DNA of 64,000 nt from positions 231,499,591 to 231,563,590 of the forward strand of contig OY728143.1 of NCBI GenBank assembly GCA_963277665.1, written 5' to 3'. Both the position numbers and the translations under genes were made by a program. Position 1 is the first letter of the stretch. The number at the start of each line of letters is the position of its first letter. This DNA is from Viscum album (taxonomy: Eukaryota; Streptophyta; Magnoliopsida; Santalales; Viscaceae). This document shows positions 11,991-23,400 of this stretch, in pieces. Under the pieces are notes generated by a model that worked only from the letters and a program-made list of their open reading frames with translations, had not been told where the DNA came from and ran no database searches.

Positions 11991-12546
11991 TTTATTAGAA
12001 TTTCTTTCAGATAAGGAGGCATGAACATAAACCATTCCACAAATGGATTTTAAGAGGGTTTTTAAGGCTATATCTTGAAGAAAATATATGAATTTGAAGA
12101 AAGGACGTGAAATTGGAAGGAGGCGCACAAGTCCTGGTATGGCGCGCAAGTCCTGGTATTACGTGCAAATCCTGGTCGCAGAAGTATAATTGCGAGACAT
12201 GAGTTTACTTGGGCAACGAAGAACATGTGAAGTGAAACTTGGGTGACTTTGAATTGGAGCCATTAGTATCATCTGTAGAGTCTTTCAGATGGGTGGCACA
12301 CAAGTTTCCTTGAGAGGGAATGTCGGCGCACAAGTATCATCACTTCCCGTAAGGAATGGACACTTAGGCACCCAAGTATTGATGAGTTCTAATACTTAGG
12401 ACTTATTCTTCCTCTTTAGAGCTTCAATTATAGGTAAATAGTTAGCATAGAATTTTTTGGAAGACTTCAGATGGAGACATGGGTGACCAGAGCTTGAATC
12501 ATAGTTTTTGATTTTTTCATCCTCGAAATGGGGGGCCCTCTAGGGG

Positions 12547-12555
12547 TATTTATAG
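12547..12555 (-). promoter_or_regulatory. TATA box of the 3' LTR
   Basis: Minus strand reads GGCCTATAAATACCCC, about 235 bp into the LTR. The right LTR has GGCCTATATATACC at the equivalent place (33939-33947). The position suits the U3/R boundary. Confidence 0.65.
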
Positions 12556-12790
12556 GCCACCTGAGGACCTTGGAAAAAAGGTAATAGGGCATGAAAGTGA
12601 CTTTCTTAACACATATGTGACACGAAATTATACATGCGTGACCATAATGAAACTTGTGTGACCCATGCTTAAAGGATTCCTTGTTCATACCTTTGTCAAT
12701 TTTTGATGTTCTTAAAAGGATGAATCTTTTTCTACTTAAATGTTCCCCTTTTCCATTGGTTAGACTCTGGGATGGAAAGGAGAATCAACA

Positions 12791-12805
12791 AGCGTTCCCC
12801 CTCAG
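12791..12805 (-). other. Polypurine tract before the 3' LTR
   Basis: The minus strand reads CTGAGGGGGAACGCT directly before the LTR start TGTTGATTCTCC. This is the expected primer site for plus-strand DNA synthesis and fixes the element's orientation as minus. Confidence 0.8.
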
Positions 12806-12937
12806 AGTTGGATCCGTAAAAGGAAAGAGTATTTGACTCTGAGGAAAATGAGAAACAAGGTACTGTGGTGTGCAAGTAGTAGGCGTGCCGGTATGCTTCT
12901 AGTACGCAGGGTCCGGCGCGCAGGGGTACAACTTCTC

Positions 12938-12946
12938 CTATAAATA
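12938..12946 (+). promoter_or_regulatory. Candidate TATA box for the antisense PMD gene
   Basis: CTATAAATA lies on the plus strand just inside the 3' LTR, about 375 bp before the first ATG of the PMD frame. The DNA after it (about 12960-13080) is pyrimidine-rich like a 5' leader. It is outside the LTR, so only this internal copy exists. Its function is inferred from position. Confidence 0.5.
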
Positions 12947-13313
12947 TGGGAGCCACTCTCGTGCAAAGCACCTGGCTTTCAATGCACCTCACTATCATCT
13001 CACAAGTGAGCCCTTGTTCATTCAAGTGACTTGCCTTCTTGCTCTTCCGCGCTTCTATTTGTGTCACATTTCTGTAGTGAGTTTCTGAATTATGCACCAG
13101 TACTAGAGTGGTAAAACATGCGCACCCGATTTAGACTTGCGCGCCAAGATTAGACTTGCGCGCCTTAATTCCTTAGACATTTTTTCAATTCATTAACAAA
13201 TTTTATGAAAAACCAACTTACTTAAAAGTTAATTATTCAACCATTGTGTAGATTCAATTCCTCCCTAATGAATTGGATTGGTTGTTGAATTGGATTGAAA
13301 GAGAATTGATGTT

Positions 13314-16300
13314 ATGATGAACATCATTGGCCATGACTATTATGATATCTGCGACATCACCCTCCATGATTTGGCCATGTACATGAAAAAGTATCATGTT
13401 AATTTCCCATAGTGCATTTACTTGCCTTTATATGGGCATGTTCATCTGCAAGGAGTCAATGTTCCAGAACAAGAGAACTATTTCCCGCATTCTTGGTTTC
13501 ATTCTTACACCAGCATTTCTTCAGAAAATGTTTCAGTTGAAGGATCATTTGTTAATGGAAGAATAGTGGAGATGGCCTACATATTGCATCATAGCCCTTG
13601 TGCCCTAGATCTGAAGCCTCACAACCCTGAGCTGCAGCCACATTGTTATCCCTCAATATTCTAAAATTCTCAGAAGGATCAATCCACGGGATGGAAAAAG
13701 AGATGGGATTTCCATCTCGGAGGAGGTGTGATGCCGACTTGGATGTGGGCATATTGGGTGTGACTAACCTGTGCAGAGTTTGTCGAGGATCTGAAATAAT
13801 CTGCAATATATGAAGCCTTCTGGGCTGGGCAAACATATGTCTACAGGAGTGATAACTTTGTACCGGAGCTAATCAGCCACTAGAGACCAGAAACCAATTC
13901 TTTCCATCTAACTCATGGAGAAGTTGTAATTAGTTTGTGGGATGTCTACAAGATCTCAGGTGCTCCAATTTTGGGTGATATGTATGATGAATTCATCCCC
14001 CACAAGGCGACGTGGAATGAATTGAAGAAGACTCCGGCTTTGGCTCGAGAAGTACTTAAAATTTTCCACAAGGTCATGAATTAAAAGACCTCCAAAATGC
14101 ATTCTAGAAGGGATATTCATCCAAAGGAATGGATGGATATGTTTCTTATCAAGAAGAAGGAGAAGGGGCCCACCTGTACTCATCCTACCAGCTACCCCAG
14201 AATAGAGAAGAGGGGTTCTCTTGGCACATTTTGGCCGACCCTGGAAGCTAGAGAATTTGAAAAGTGGGGGTATGAAGTGGATTAAAGAATATCATAAAAG
14301 ACATGTATGGCAGGATTCTTAGCAATGTCGGTCAGTGTTTATCTTCAACCAGTTAGGGATTTTAAGGGAGGCGTCAGGCCAGGGACGTTCGTTGTTGCTG
14401 CTAAGTTGGTTGAGAGGAAAATTGTTGGGTTGGCGACCCCAATTTGGAAAAAGATTCATAGGAGATTACTCAATGTCTATATGGGTATGTCTCCATTCAG
14501 AATAGTGGGACCATTCCATGTTTTTTGGAGATGCATCACCACTCACTTTAGGACATATGCATTTCAGAGTGGAGTACAAGTTCCTGGAAGTTCTTTCAGG
14601 CCATCAGTGCAGGCTTATTTTGGAATTCTTCTGTTGTCTATCAACCCCTATGATATAATGGTGAGGATGAGCATGTTAAAGGAATTCCACATCATTCCTT
14701 ATGGAAACCCACCAACCGGGCGGTTTGTTAATGATGGAACGCCTATCCTGGAATTGAGGTCTTACATGATGGCTTGCAGATATGGTGTATTGGCCACCAG
14801 AATTGATGGAGAGATTATATGTGAGGCCTATGCTCCATATAGATTTACATGACAATTCATGTGTCTTCAGCAGATTATTGTATCCCCTCCTATGCATGTC
14901 AGGTAAGAACATCATCCAATGGCTGCCTGAGAACATTGGTTGCTGACAACTAAGGAGAAGACCTGGGTAGTGTTTGTTCTACCAGTTGCTGGAGCGGTGA
15001 GTCACTTGACTACATGGTATGCCAAACACTGGGTAGCACCATACCCTGAAGGTATAATGATTCATCCGGTTCCTTGAGTGGGGGAAAAAAGGGAACTTTC
15101 AGGAAAGAAACCCTTCTTCTGGAAGGTGACTCTTCCTCACCCGGAGCAGATTCACCAGGTTCCTCAACCGGTGCTGATTCGCCAGAATCCCAAGATCGGG
15201 ATAATGACGCACGAAATGTGACAATGTGGCCTCATGCCATATATAATTCTCCATCAACAGTTAAGAGACCTACTCAATCAACTCCTGGTGAGTTATAGAA
15301 TTAGGGCAATTTAATCTCCATTATTTTATAGAGAAATAAGTTTTATTTTATTATACTTTATCTGTGATTGCAAGAGTTGGGAAGAAGTTGATGTCCAAGA
15401 TTGTAGGACCCTCTTCACAGCATTCTTGTGAACATGCTGAATATCTACGACTAGAGGATGTACATACATGGCGGAGTTTATATTGCAATGCTGAAACTTC
15501 CTGGATGGACTAATGCAAAGGGCTACACATCCCTAGAGTAGGGAATATTTGGGCTTCTATTGATATCTGTTTCGAGGATAACTCTGATGAAGTGTGGGCT
15601 TAAATCAGAGAGTTGGAGATGCTCATATATGCCACTGATGATTCCATTCCTATCACCAAGCGGGTGAAGGAAATGGGTGATTGTGTCATCACTGAGGGGA
15701 CTGGTGCTTCCGCAGATGAGGAGTGGCATGATTACGTGGCACCTAAAGATGTTAGTATTTTCCTTATTTTCTTTCCAACTTGATTTCATTTAAAACATTG
15801 TTACTCATGGAAATTTCTTTCTTCATCCTGCATCTTGTAAATAAAGAAATTGTTGAGTTTCCTTCACCACAGTATAGCCCTGGTGGTACTTCCATCAGAT
15901 CTACTAAATATCCTCGCTATCTGAGCGAGGTATCTCCATGCTGGAAATCCATAGACGAGGTGTTAGACATGGATTTTCATTCTATAATTACTATATTTGA
16001 AGGTGATGATGTTAACACACCCAAAAATCTAAAGAAGAAAATCCATCGAAGGAAGAAGTCCACAGCTAAATACTTAATCAGTAGTGGTAAGTCCTTCAGA
16101 TAGGCAGGAATCCTAACTCATGAAAAATATTACTCATACTTCTTGGGATTTCAGGGGCTTCTTCAATTTCCCCGTTGAGGGAGAGGACCTACCCTCCTTT
16201 GAAGATGACGGAGGGTGCTGGTGAACAGTCACAAATTCATGCTGTCCTGGATGCTCTTGAGGAAGAGACAACATCTGTTCCCAGTACTGCTCATGTTGCT

Positions 16301-17648
16301 GCTACAAGGAGAGAAGAGCCTGCTTCTGGTAAATAAAAAACACATCATATAATGTTGAATGAAAACATCAACTGAATTACATTATGTGATACTTTAGGTT
16401 CAACACCTGCACTAGAACATTTGGCGGGCACTGCAACTGACTCCCCAATTTTATCTGAAAAAGTTGTTTGGGGTCAGAGGTTGAAGGATGACGTTCTCCA
16501 ATAAGACATATCGAATGCTCCCATTGGTGAGACTAACCAGGAATCTGAGATATCACTGGATTAAATGATGAAATTGACACATCTTTAGAAGAAATTTTAG
16601 ATCATGTTAAATTACCTCGTGATTTAGAAGATTTTGGACGTGAGTGTTATCCTCCATCCGGTTAAAAAATTCTCATTACATCTCTCACCATGATTGGTTA
16701 AAATGTGTACATCAATCTGAGAAAGAAGCTGAACTAGCAATGCCTAAAGGGGGTAGAGACAACCCTATTATTGCAGATATACTAGATCATGTAGAGCTTA
16801 ACCTGGTAGGGTTTCGTGAAACCCATCCTGAAAGTACTGTTGAAGCTAGGAAAGATTGGGAGGAGCCTTATCATGCTGCTAATCTACCGTTCGGTAAGAG
16901 ATAATAATATTTGTGGTTTTAATTAATTTTCAAAACAACTTAATCAACTTTTGTTATCCTTTGAAACACACCAAAACTTTCAATTGACTATAGAGGGATG
17001 TCAATTTCAGTGGCTATATTTGGAGGTGAACCCTCAACCTCCACCCCAACGGGAGTAAAATGTGAATTAACAAGGGTCATGGGGAAATGAGAGGAATAAA
17101 GAAACTTCTTTATGTTCATTATTACTGGACTATATTCCCCCTATGATAGTGATGTTGAATCAGATCCGGAGGTACAAAAGGCACTCTAATTATCACGTCG
17201 CATGGCATGGAAGAATATATGGATGATCTTATCTGAAGTGAATCTTGAAGAGTTCTCTTCGAAGATTCCACAACTGTCATCCTTGTTCGTCATGTTAGGA
17301 CTTGGTGGTTTTGGATATCAATAGATCCATGCTGCGGTGAAAGAAGTCATCTTAAGGAGAGAGCATGAGAAAAATTACCATCAGGATCTAACCCGAGCAA
17401 GGCTGTTGGCCACTATCAGTGAATTTGAGGCTTTAGTATGCCGAACTAAGGCTAAACATGCTGCAAAGCTGAAGGAGCTGAAGCATTCGATCAAGGAGAA
17501 TGTTGTCCAGAAGATGAACCTTCAGCAACAGTTAGATGCTGTTACTGCAGAACTTGACCAGCTTAACAATTCACTGGATAGAGATCGAATGAATTATATG
17601 AAAGCCATCGCAGATGCAATGAAAGCACTCCATCATGCTGAAAAATAG
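13314..17648 (+). pseudogene. Antisense plant mobile domain (PMD) gene, six exons, broken
   Basis: Exon 1 (from ATG 13314) stays in one frame to 14852 apart from about nine stops. It shows the PMD hallmark RPETNSFHLTHGE..SLWDVYKISG near 13885-13965 and a downstream region with VRPGTFVVAAKLVE and IWKKIHRRLLNVYMG, like the helical core of transposon-borne PMD proteins. A frameshift follows, then a Ser/Pro-rich linker (SSSPGADSPGSSTGADSPES). Five GT-AG introns fit: 15288-15376, 15755-15846, 16087-16154, 16329-16397 and 16894-16995, all phase 1. The last exon encodes a coiled coil (17337-17648, ending KALHHAEK). The PMD (PF10536) family includes MAIN/MAIL silencing factors and many transposon-borne copies; the role here is unknown. 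It converges with gag-pol. At least one more frameshift lies in exon 5. Confidence 0.8.
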
Positions 17649-18267
17649 TGAAGCTGGTCAAGTGAATTAACATCAAGTGGCTGCTGATGAAGCTCAGGAT
17701 ACGGTAAATCAAATTTAGAGTTATGATGAAGGCCTCTTGTAATTCTTGAAAAATAGAAGATACTCCAGTCTGTGGATGTCATTCTAACTCTTGCGCATCA
17801 ATGAAAAACACTTTCATCTTCAATCATTTGTTCCTACATTCTCTTGATACTTTCTTTAATTAATTTTACCTAACCCAATTGGCATAGTAAGCATAGTTTA
17901 ATTTTTTATAGGATTATAAAAATAACTCTACAAACATTGAATCTTTTTATTGCTCAATATTTCCAAAATCATACAAATTGTACGTTTAGTGAGCTGGGAA
18001 TTAACTTTTGTTCAAAGTTCTCTTGTCTTTTTTGGACAGTTTAAAGTCATGTACGTCGGACATAAAAAGACTAATGTTGACGGTCGAATATCTTTGACAA
18101 AATGGATTAAAATTGACTCAATTACATGATAATTTATCAGAAAGCATATTACCACATTCAATTATGGGGGAAAACATGTAAAATATGAATTATGAAATGT
18201 TGAATATGAGGAATGATATGAAAAAAGGGCTAAAAGGTATAAGAGGAAGTATTTCCTAAGAGTAATG

Positions 18268-18930
18268 TTACCACTATTTAACAAATCTGTTAGGGGTTTG
18301 AATTATGCAGGTCCACATAAGGGCATTGGCTGCATAGTCAAATAATAGCTTCTTTTGGTTGACAGGTTTCTTATGTAAACTACTTATGCAAGGCCACCTA
18401 GGGGAAAGTGCTTCATAGTCATGAAAAAGAACTCTTAGAAATTTTACTTTTCTATTGATAAAAGGAAGTGAAAGTTTATGGAGATTCAAATTTTCTAAAG
18501 CATAGAGTCTGCTGTATGGAGAGAGGTACATGAATATGGAGAGGATATTTCTAATCAAGATAGTCAAATAATTGGATGAATGTCACACCTGCGATGGTCT
18601 GACACAAACATAGGGAAGGGAAATATAAACCATAGACTTAAATACTTTTAGATAATGAAAAAGAGGATGGGACAAAAATGTTAAGGAGGGATATTTTTGC
18701 GGATCCTTGCATATTTTTGTTATGAAAAATAGGGACAAAAGTGGTTTTTATCCTATTTTTGAAGTGACCACTATTTGAAAATCTTGTTAGTGGGTTTAAT
18801 TATGCAGGGCCATTTAAGGTCATTGGCTGCATAGTCAAATAATAGTATCTTTTGGCTGAAAGGTCTGTTATGTAGACTACTTATGCAAGGCCACCTAGGG
18901 GCACGTTCTGCATAGTCAGGCAAAAGAATT
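18268..18930. repeat. Direct repeat of ~160 bp, copies ~500 bp apart
   Basis: Copies at about 18268-18430 and 18768-18928 share ACCACTATTT, TTAATTATGCAGG / TGAATTATGCAGG, CATTGGCTGCATAGTCAAAT, ACTACTTATGCAAGGCCACC and a closing CATAGTCA. They lie in the untranslated stretch between the PMD gene end and the integrase end. No coding role is visible. Confidence 0.75.
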
Positions 18931-19619
18931 CCCGGGTATCAGACATTTTGTGACCAGATGGTAAGAAAACGGTTATGGAGATCTAATAGTATTCAAGGTT
19001 AGGAGTATGAAACATCAAAATGGGTATTGTCCAGTGCATGAAAGAGATACGCAGAATAATGCTAACCAAAATCGTGTGGTGACTGGGTCCTGAATTGAGG
19101 TTCTCGACTTCACTACATATACCATAAGGTTGGAATCAAGACATACGTAGTTCATGAAATACAGTTTAAGGTCATGTGGGACGAGATTGAATGAGATCAT
19201 AGTTCAGGTTCATAGAGCTCAAAACATAATGAGGAATATACATTGTGTGTTTTATAAACCTGATGTGAATGATGACCAGGGTTTTCATACCACATTCATG
19301 TTTTCACAGGGGGACTTTTCAACCAAGGGACTAAAAGTGGAATCTGGGGTTATGACCAAAGACTTGGGGTTATATCCGAGGGATACTAGAACATTCATAC
19401 ATATCCCATAAGGATGGGAATCAAGACATACTTAGTTCTTGAAATACCCTCTATACAGATTTGGTTCGTACAAGTGAAGAGTGAATGGGTACTTCAGTTC
19501 ACTGATGGTTTGACCAAAGATTAATGATTCCGGCATTTCCATGTATAAACGTACTCTTTGAAATATGACATGATTGGAGATCAATGTCAATGATGATTAC
19601 CTCTCAGGCGAGGGACAAT

Positions 19620-20290
19620 GGGGGACTGTATAGTTTAACGTCATATAGAAAGGTTGATGGTGCTGCATGGTTTACTGTCATGTAGCAGGGACGAAAGGGA
19701 AGTACATAGTTTAACATCATGTGGTACGAAGGTGGACCAATGTGAAGTTATTGGTTTTAGGCTGCATCATGGATCAACATCGTATGAGACAGAGGTGAGA
19801 TGACGTGAAAGGATTGGTGTAGGGCTTGAACCTCGGAAGGTTGCCTACGTACCCAGCCTAGGAGGCAAGAATCAATGTCTGTGTAGTTCGATTAAGAATA
19901 AATTTGTGATAAAGTTGTACTTGAGGACAACCCAAAGATAATGTTTGGACTTACGTGTGGTTAGCGGCCTAGAGAGGGTGTTATTGTTGAAGCATACTAT
20001 AAGCTCATGTGAGTCATACTCGGTGTGAGAAACAAGAGGTAACATCAACCCCAAAAATTCATTGTTTAATGTCATGTTGGATGATAGGGTGATGTACAGT
20101 TCAGCATCATGTATCTAGGACGTATTGTAGTTTAACATCTTGCAAGTCATGTGCATAGTTTAACGTCATGTAGGAAAAAAAGGGACACAGTTTAACGTCA
20201 TGTGGGACGATAAAGGGACTGTGTAGTTTAAATTCATATAGTAAGGACTATGTGGACTATTTAGTTTAATGTGTTGCAGTAAGGACTATA
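19620..20290. repeat. Short interspersed repeats around GTTTAACGTCATGT
   Basis: The word TAGTTTAACGTCATGTGGGAC and variants (GTTTAACATCATGTGG, GTTTAATGTCATGTTGG, GTTTAACATCTTGCA, GTTTAAATTCATATAG) recur about ten times, usually followed by a GGGACTGT-like spacer. Spacing is irregular, about 35-60 bp. A related copy (GTTTAAGGTCATGTGGGAC) lies at 19165. This is the former 3' untranslated part of the Tat element. Confidence 0.75.
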
Positions 20291-20309
20291 GGGATGTATT
20301 TGTGTTACA

Positions 20310-21351
20310 AAAAATACTACTTCAGAAATCTGGCATTGGTTTGAGTTGTGATGAATTCTCTATCCATTGAGATTAAATAATAAGCTCCATTGGAGTAGGC
20401 GTTATGTATTGAGTATGGTCCTTCACACTTTGACTCAATCTTTAGAGGTTTCTTTCCTTGTATCATTGGAGTTCTATGGACCAATACCAATTCTCCTTGA
20501 ATGAATTAACGTAGATGAACATTTTTGTTGAATGACTGTTCTATTCGATTCTGATAGACTTACAAGTGGTGCAGGGTGCACAATATTTTTTCATCTAATC
20601 ATTCTAATTCATCCAATTGCTTTTGATATTGTTCATCTGTAGATGACTGATCAAAAATGGCTACTCTGAACGAGGGTAATTGAACCTCAATGGGAAATAC
20701 TGCTTCAATTTCATATACCAATGAATATGGAGTTGGCCGCATAGCAATGCAAGTGGTGGTCTGATAAGCCCACAAAGCATGAAAAAGTTTATCAGGCAAT
20801 GATTTATTATCTTTATCCACCATCTTTTGAAGTATGTTTGAAAGAGTCTTATTGAAGGCTTCTATTTGGCCATTGACCTCTACATGATACCGAGATTAAT
20901 GGTTGTATTTGATGTTGTATTCTTTATTCAACATCCTTACCTCAGACGAATAGAAGTTGGTGTCATTTTCCATCAATATGGTATGAGGGATACCAAATTT
21001 GGTAATGACGTTATACTTGATGAAGCAAAAAATTCATTTAAAACTAACTTCTTTTAGAGGTATTACCACTGACCATTTGGAAAACAAGTCAGTAGTAGTA
21101 AGAATATACTTAGACTACTTGGATGTAGCTGAAGGGGAAGGTCCTACTACATCCATTCCCCATGTGGAAAATGGCCATGGGTATTTACTTTTATGAAGGA
21201 ACTCTGGGGGTTGATGAATGAAATTGGAATATACTTGGAAATAATGACACTTCTGAGTGAAATCAACACAATCTTGTATCATTGAAGGCGAAAAGTATCC
21301 CAAGCCTTCGAATTTGATCAGACAGTCTATGTCCAGACCGGTGGCCACCAC
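20310..21351 (-). pseudogene. Integrase remnant of the Tat-type element
   Basis: From right to left: part of the HHCC finger (QDCVDFTQKCHYFQV), the core start WPFSTWGMDVVGP, TTTDLFSKW, then ILMENDTNFYSSE, VNGQIEAFNKTL and the C-terminal LWAYQTT..TPYSLVYEIEAVFPIE. The expected catalytic Asp in the second motif (usually SDNG) reads MEND, so it appears lost; the third acid (Glu in GQIEAF) remains. After that come RIEQSFNKNV and GAYYLIS like the usual integrase tail, ending near 20310. Several stops interrupt it. Integrase inserts the element DNA into the chromosome. This copy cannot do so. Confidence 0.85.
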
Positions 21352-21689
21352 AGACTACTGCATGTACTTCTTTCATGAAAACCATTGTCTCTTCACAATC
21401 AATACATATGAAGATAATTCCATCAAAACCTCGCTTGTAGAGAATTTTTCTAGGTGATCTGGGATATCATAAAGTGAAAAATTGACCACACGATGCCAGA
21501 CTTGTTATTTCCTGGCTCTATCAGGTGGTAGTGTTCCATTTTGAAGGTATTACATGATAGGTGTCACCCATCCTATATTATGACCATATGGTTCAGAAAT
21601 GGGACTATTTTCATTGATTTCCTTTGTTCTGATTTGAACATAATGTGAAACTGTACGAAGGTGGGCAATACCGATGATTGTTTTATCCC

Positions 21690-22125
21690 TATATGGATCT
21701 TCTAGAGTAGTGGCTACATTATCCAGTGAATCATCTTGAGAATTTTGAGATTGTGGGACATAATAAAATGTCATTTCTGAAGGAAATTCTTCCATTAACA
21801 CTTTGACATAATCATACAAAGGTATTAACTCTTCTTTCTTGATGGAATATTCTCCATTGACTTGTTTGATTACGAAGTCTGAATCATCTTTAACCTTTAA
21901 GTGATTCTCCAGTGCCTTAAGCATCAACTCCAATCCTGCGATGGGAGCTTGATATTATGCTTCATTGTTTGTACCTCCTTCCAACAATAAGAAGGAATAG
22001 AGTAACACTTCCTTTTCTGGGGAAATAAGCACAATTCATAACCCAACTTTGTTGAATTTAGGATCTTCCATTTTCTTCCCTGTTGCAATTCTAGAAGCAC
22101 CATCAAAGTACATTTCCCATGTTTG
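21690..22125 (-). pseudogene. Second (Tat-type) RNase H remnant
   Basis: The frame opens with WEMYFDGAS (first catalytic Asp), then VLISPEKEVLLYSF, GTNNEA followed by a stop where an Ala-Glu-Tyr motif is usual, IAGLELMLKALE, and VKDDSDFVIKQVNGEY with the DS motif. It ends with NSQDDSLDNVATTL, near the position of the last acid. This extra RNase H between the first RNase H and integrase is typical of the Tat lineage. The linker before it reads KQIKGQDLADILAENPS. Confidence 0.8.
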
Positions 22126-22249
22126 AATATTAGCTTGAATAGTGAAGCCTTACTCATCAGGTTGTTTAGTATCTAAATATGTATCTTCAATTGAAGGGTT
22201 TTCTGCAAGGATATCAGCCAGATCTTGGCCCTTTATTTGCTTTTGAGAC

Positions 22250-22620
22250 ACATACTGGATATCAAACTGCTGTAAAATAACTTCCCACCTCTACGGACGA
22301 CTTGTAAGCATTGGAAAACTAAGGATAAATTTGAGTGGGATATTGTGAGACATCAATTGGACCTCAGGATGTTGCAGGAAGTGTCTTGATTTCTGAACTT
22401 AAATGAGTTACGCTAGGAAACACTTTTCAATACTTGAATATCGAGTTTTTTGCCTCAAGCATAGTGCGACTAAGATATTAAAGGCTATTTTTATTCCTAG
22501 CACCATACTATTGGGAAAGGAATGCACCCAATGATCACTATAATGCCATTACATAAATAATAAGTGGTATAATTTCAACAGGTGGCATTAATACCAGTTG
22601 ACTCAAGAGATATTTCTTGA
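22250..22620 (-). pseudogene. First RNase H remnant of the Tat-type element
   Basis: Weakly kept words in the usual order: IPLIIYVMAL, SLGAFLSQ, YLSRTMLEAKNSIFKY and a tail reaching the KQIKGQDLADILAE linker. At least two frame changes and several stops are present. The assignment rests on position between RT and the second RNase H and on these words. Confidence 0.6.
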
Positions 22621-23400
22621 GAATATTGAATGTTTCTTGACATTATTCAGTCCCCTGGTATGTGACTACCTTCTACATTAATTTGGTGAAGGGAAAACAT
22701 TTTCCTACCATATTGGCAATGAAATGCCCAATATAGGTCATGTGTCCTTGAAGTCCTCTCAATTCCTTCAAATTAAGAGGAGGTGACATTCCAAGGATTG
22801 ATTTTGTCTTCTCAGGATCAACTTCGATACCATGATGGCATACAACAAAGCCGAGAAATTTTCCTGAGGATACCCCAAAATCACATTTTAAGGGGTTCAT
22901 CTTCAAATTGTGTTATCGAAGTTTGTGGAATATGACTTCAAAATCAGCCAAGTTATTAGAACTTTGTATCTATTTAACCACCAAATCGTCCACATAACAT
23001 TCAACAAATTTCCCTAAAAGGGTTTGAAGATATGGTGTCTGGCACGTTGATATGTTGCACATGCATTCTTCAGGGCAAAGGGCATTACCCGACATAAAAT
23101 CACACCCTGAGGGGCTCTGAATGCTATAGATTATTCATCTTTTGGGGCCATTCATATTTCATTATAACCGGAATATCCATCCACGAAACAAAGTGATTCC
23201 AAGTCAATTTTTGCATCAATTAAGAGTTCTGTGATCGGAACTAGAAAATCATCCTTAGGACAATGCCGATTAAGATCACTGAAATCAAGGAGAATTATAA
23301 TTATTCTATTATTCTTTTTCACAGGGAAAATATTATCCATCCATTTGGGATATTTATCTTCTCTAATGATTTTATATTTGATTATTTTATCCACTTCATC
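22620..23400 (-). pseudogene. Reverse transcriptase remnant of the Tat-type element
   Basis: Motifs in order on the minus strand: KYPKWMDNIFPVKKNN, DFSDLNRHCPKDDF, CFVDGYSGYNEI (first catalytic Asp), VMPFALKNACATYQRA, the active site ECYVDDLVVK (intact YVDD), MNPLKCDFGVSSGKFLGFVV, and LKELRGLQGHMTYIGHFI. These cover the fingers, palm and connection of a Ty3 RT. Stops and at least one frameshift (around 23150) break it. Confidence 0.9.

Larger units (their letters stand above)
9858..12790 (-). repeat. 3' LTR of the Tat-type element
   Basis: Collinear with 30758-34184: shared blocks include AAATGGGGATxACCTT (near 9900 and 30790), GTTATGTTCGTGAATCCTTA (10150 and 31038), GTTGGGATCGTACCCACA (11106 and 32477) and the 40-bp minisatellite. 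The minus-strand start TGTTGATTCTCC at 12790 follows a polypurine tract. The left end near 9858 is set by loss of homology and is approximate. Confidence 0.85.

Noticed and set aside
12938..13200. The region after the TATA-like box as a U5 of a plus-strand LTR
   Set aside because: Homology between the two LTRs ends at 12790, a polypurine tract follows, and all pol domains read from the minus strand. The TATA box therefore lies inside the element, not in an LTR.
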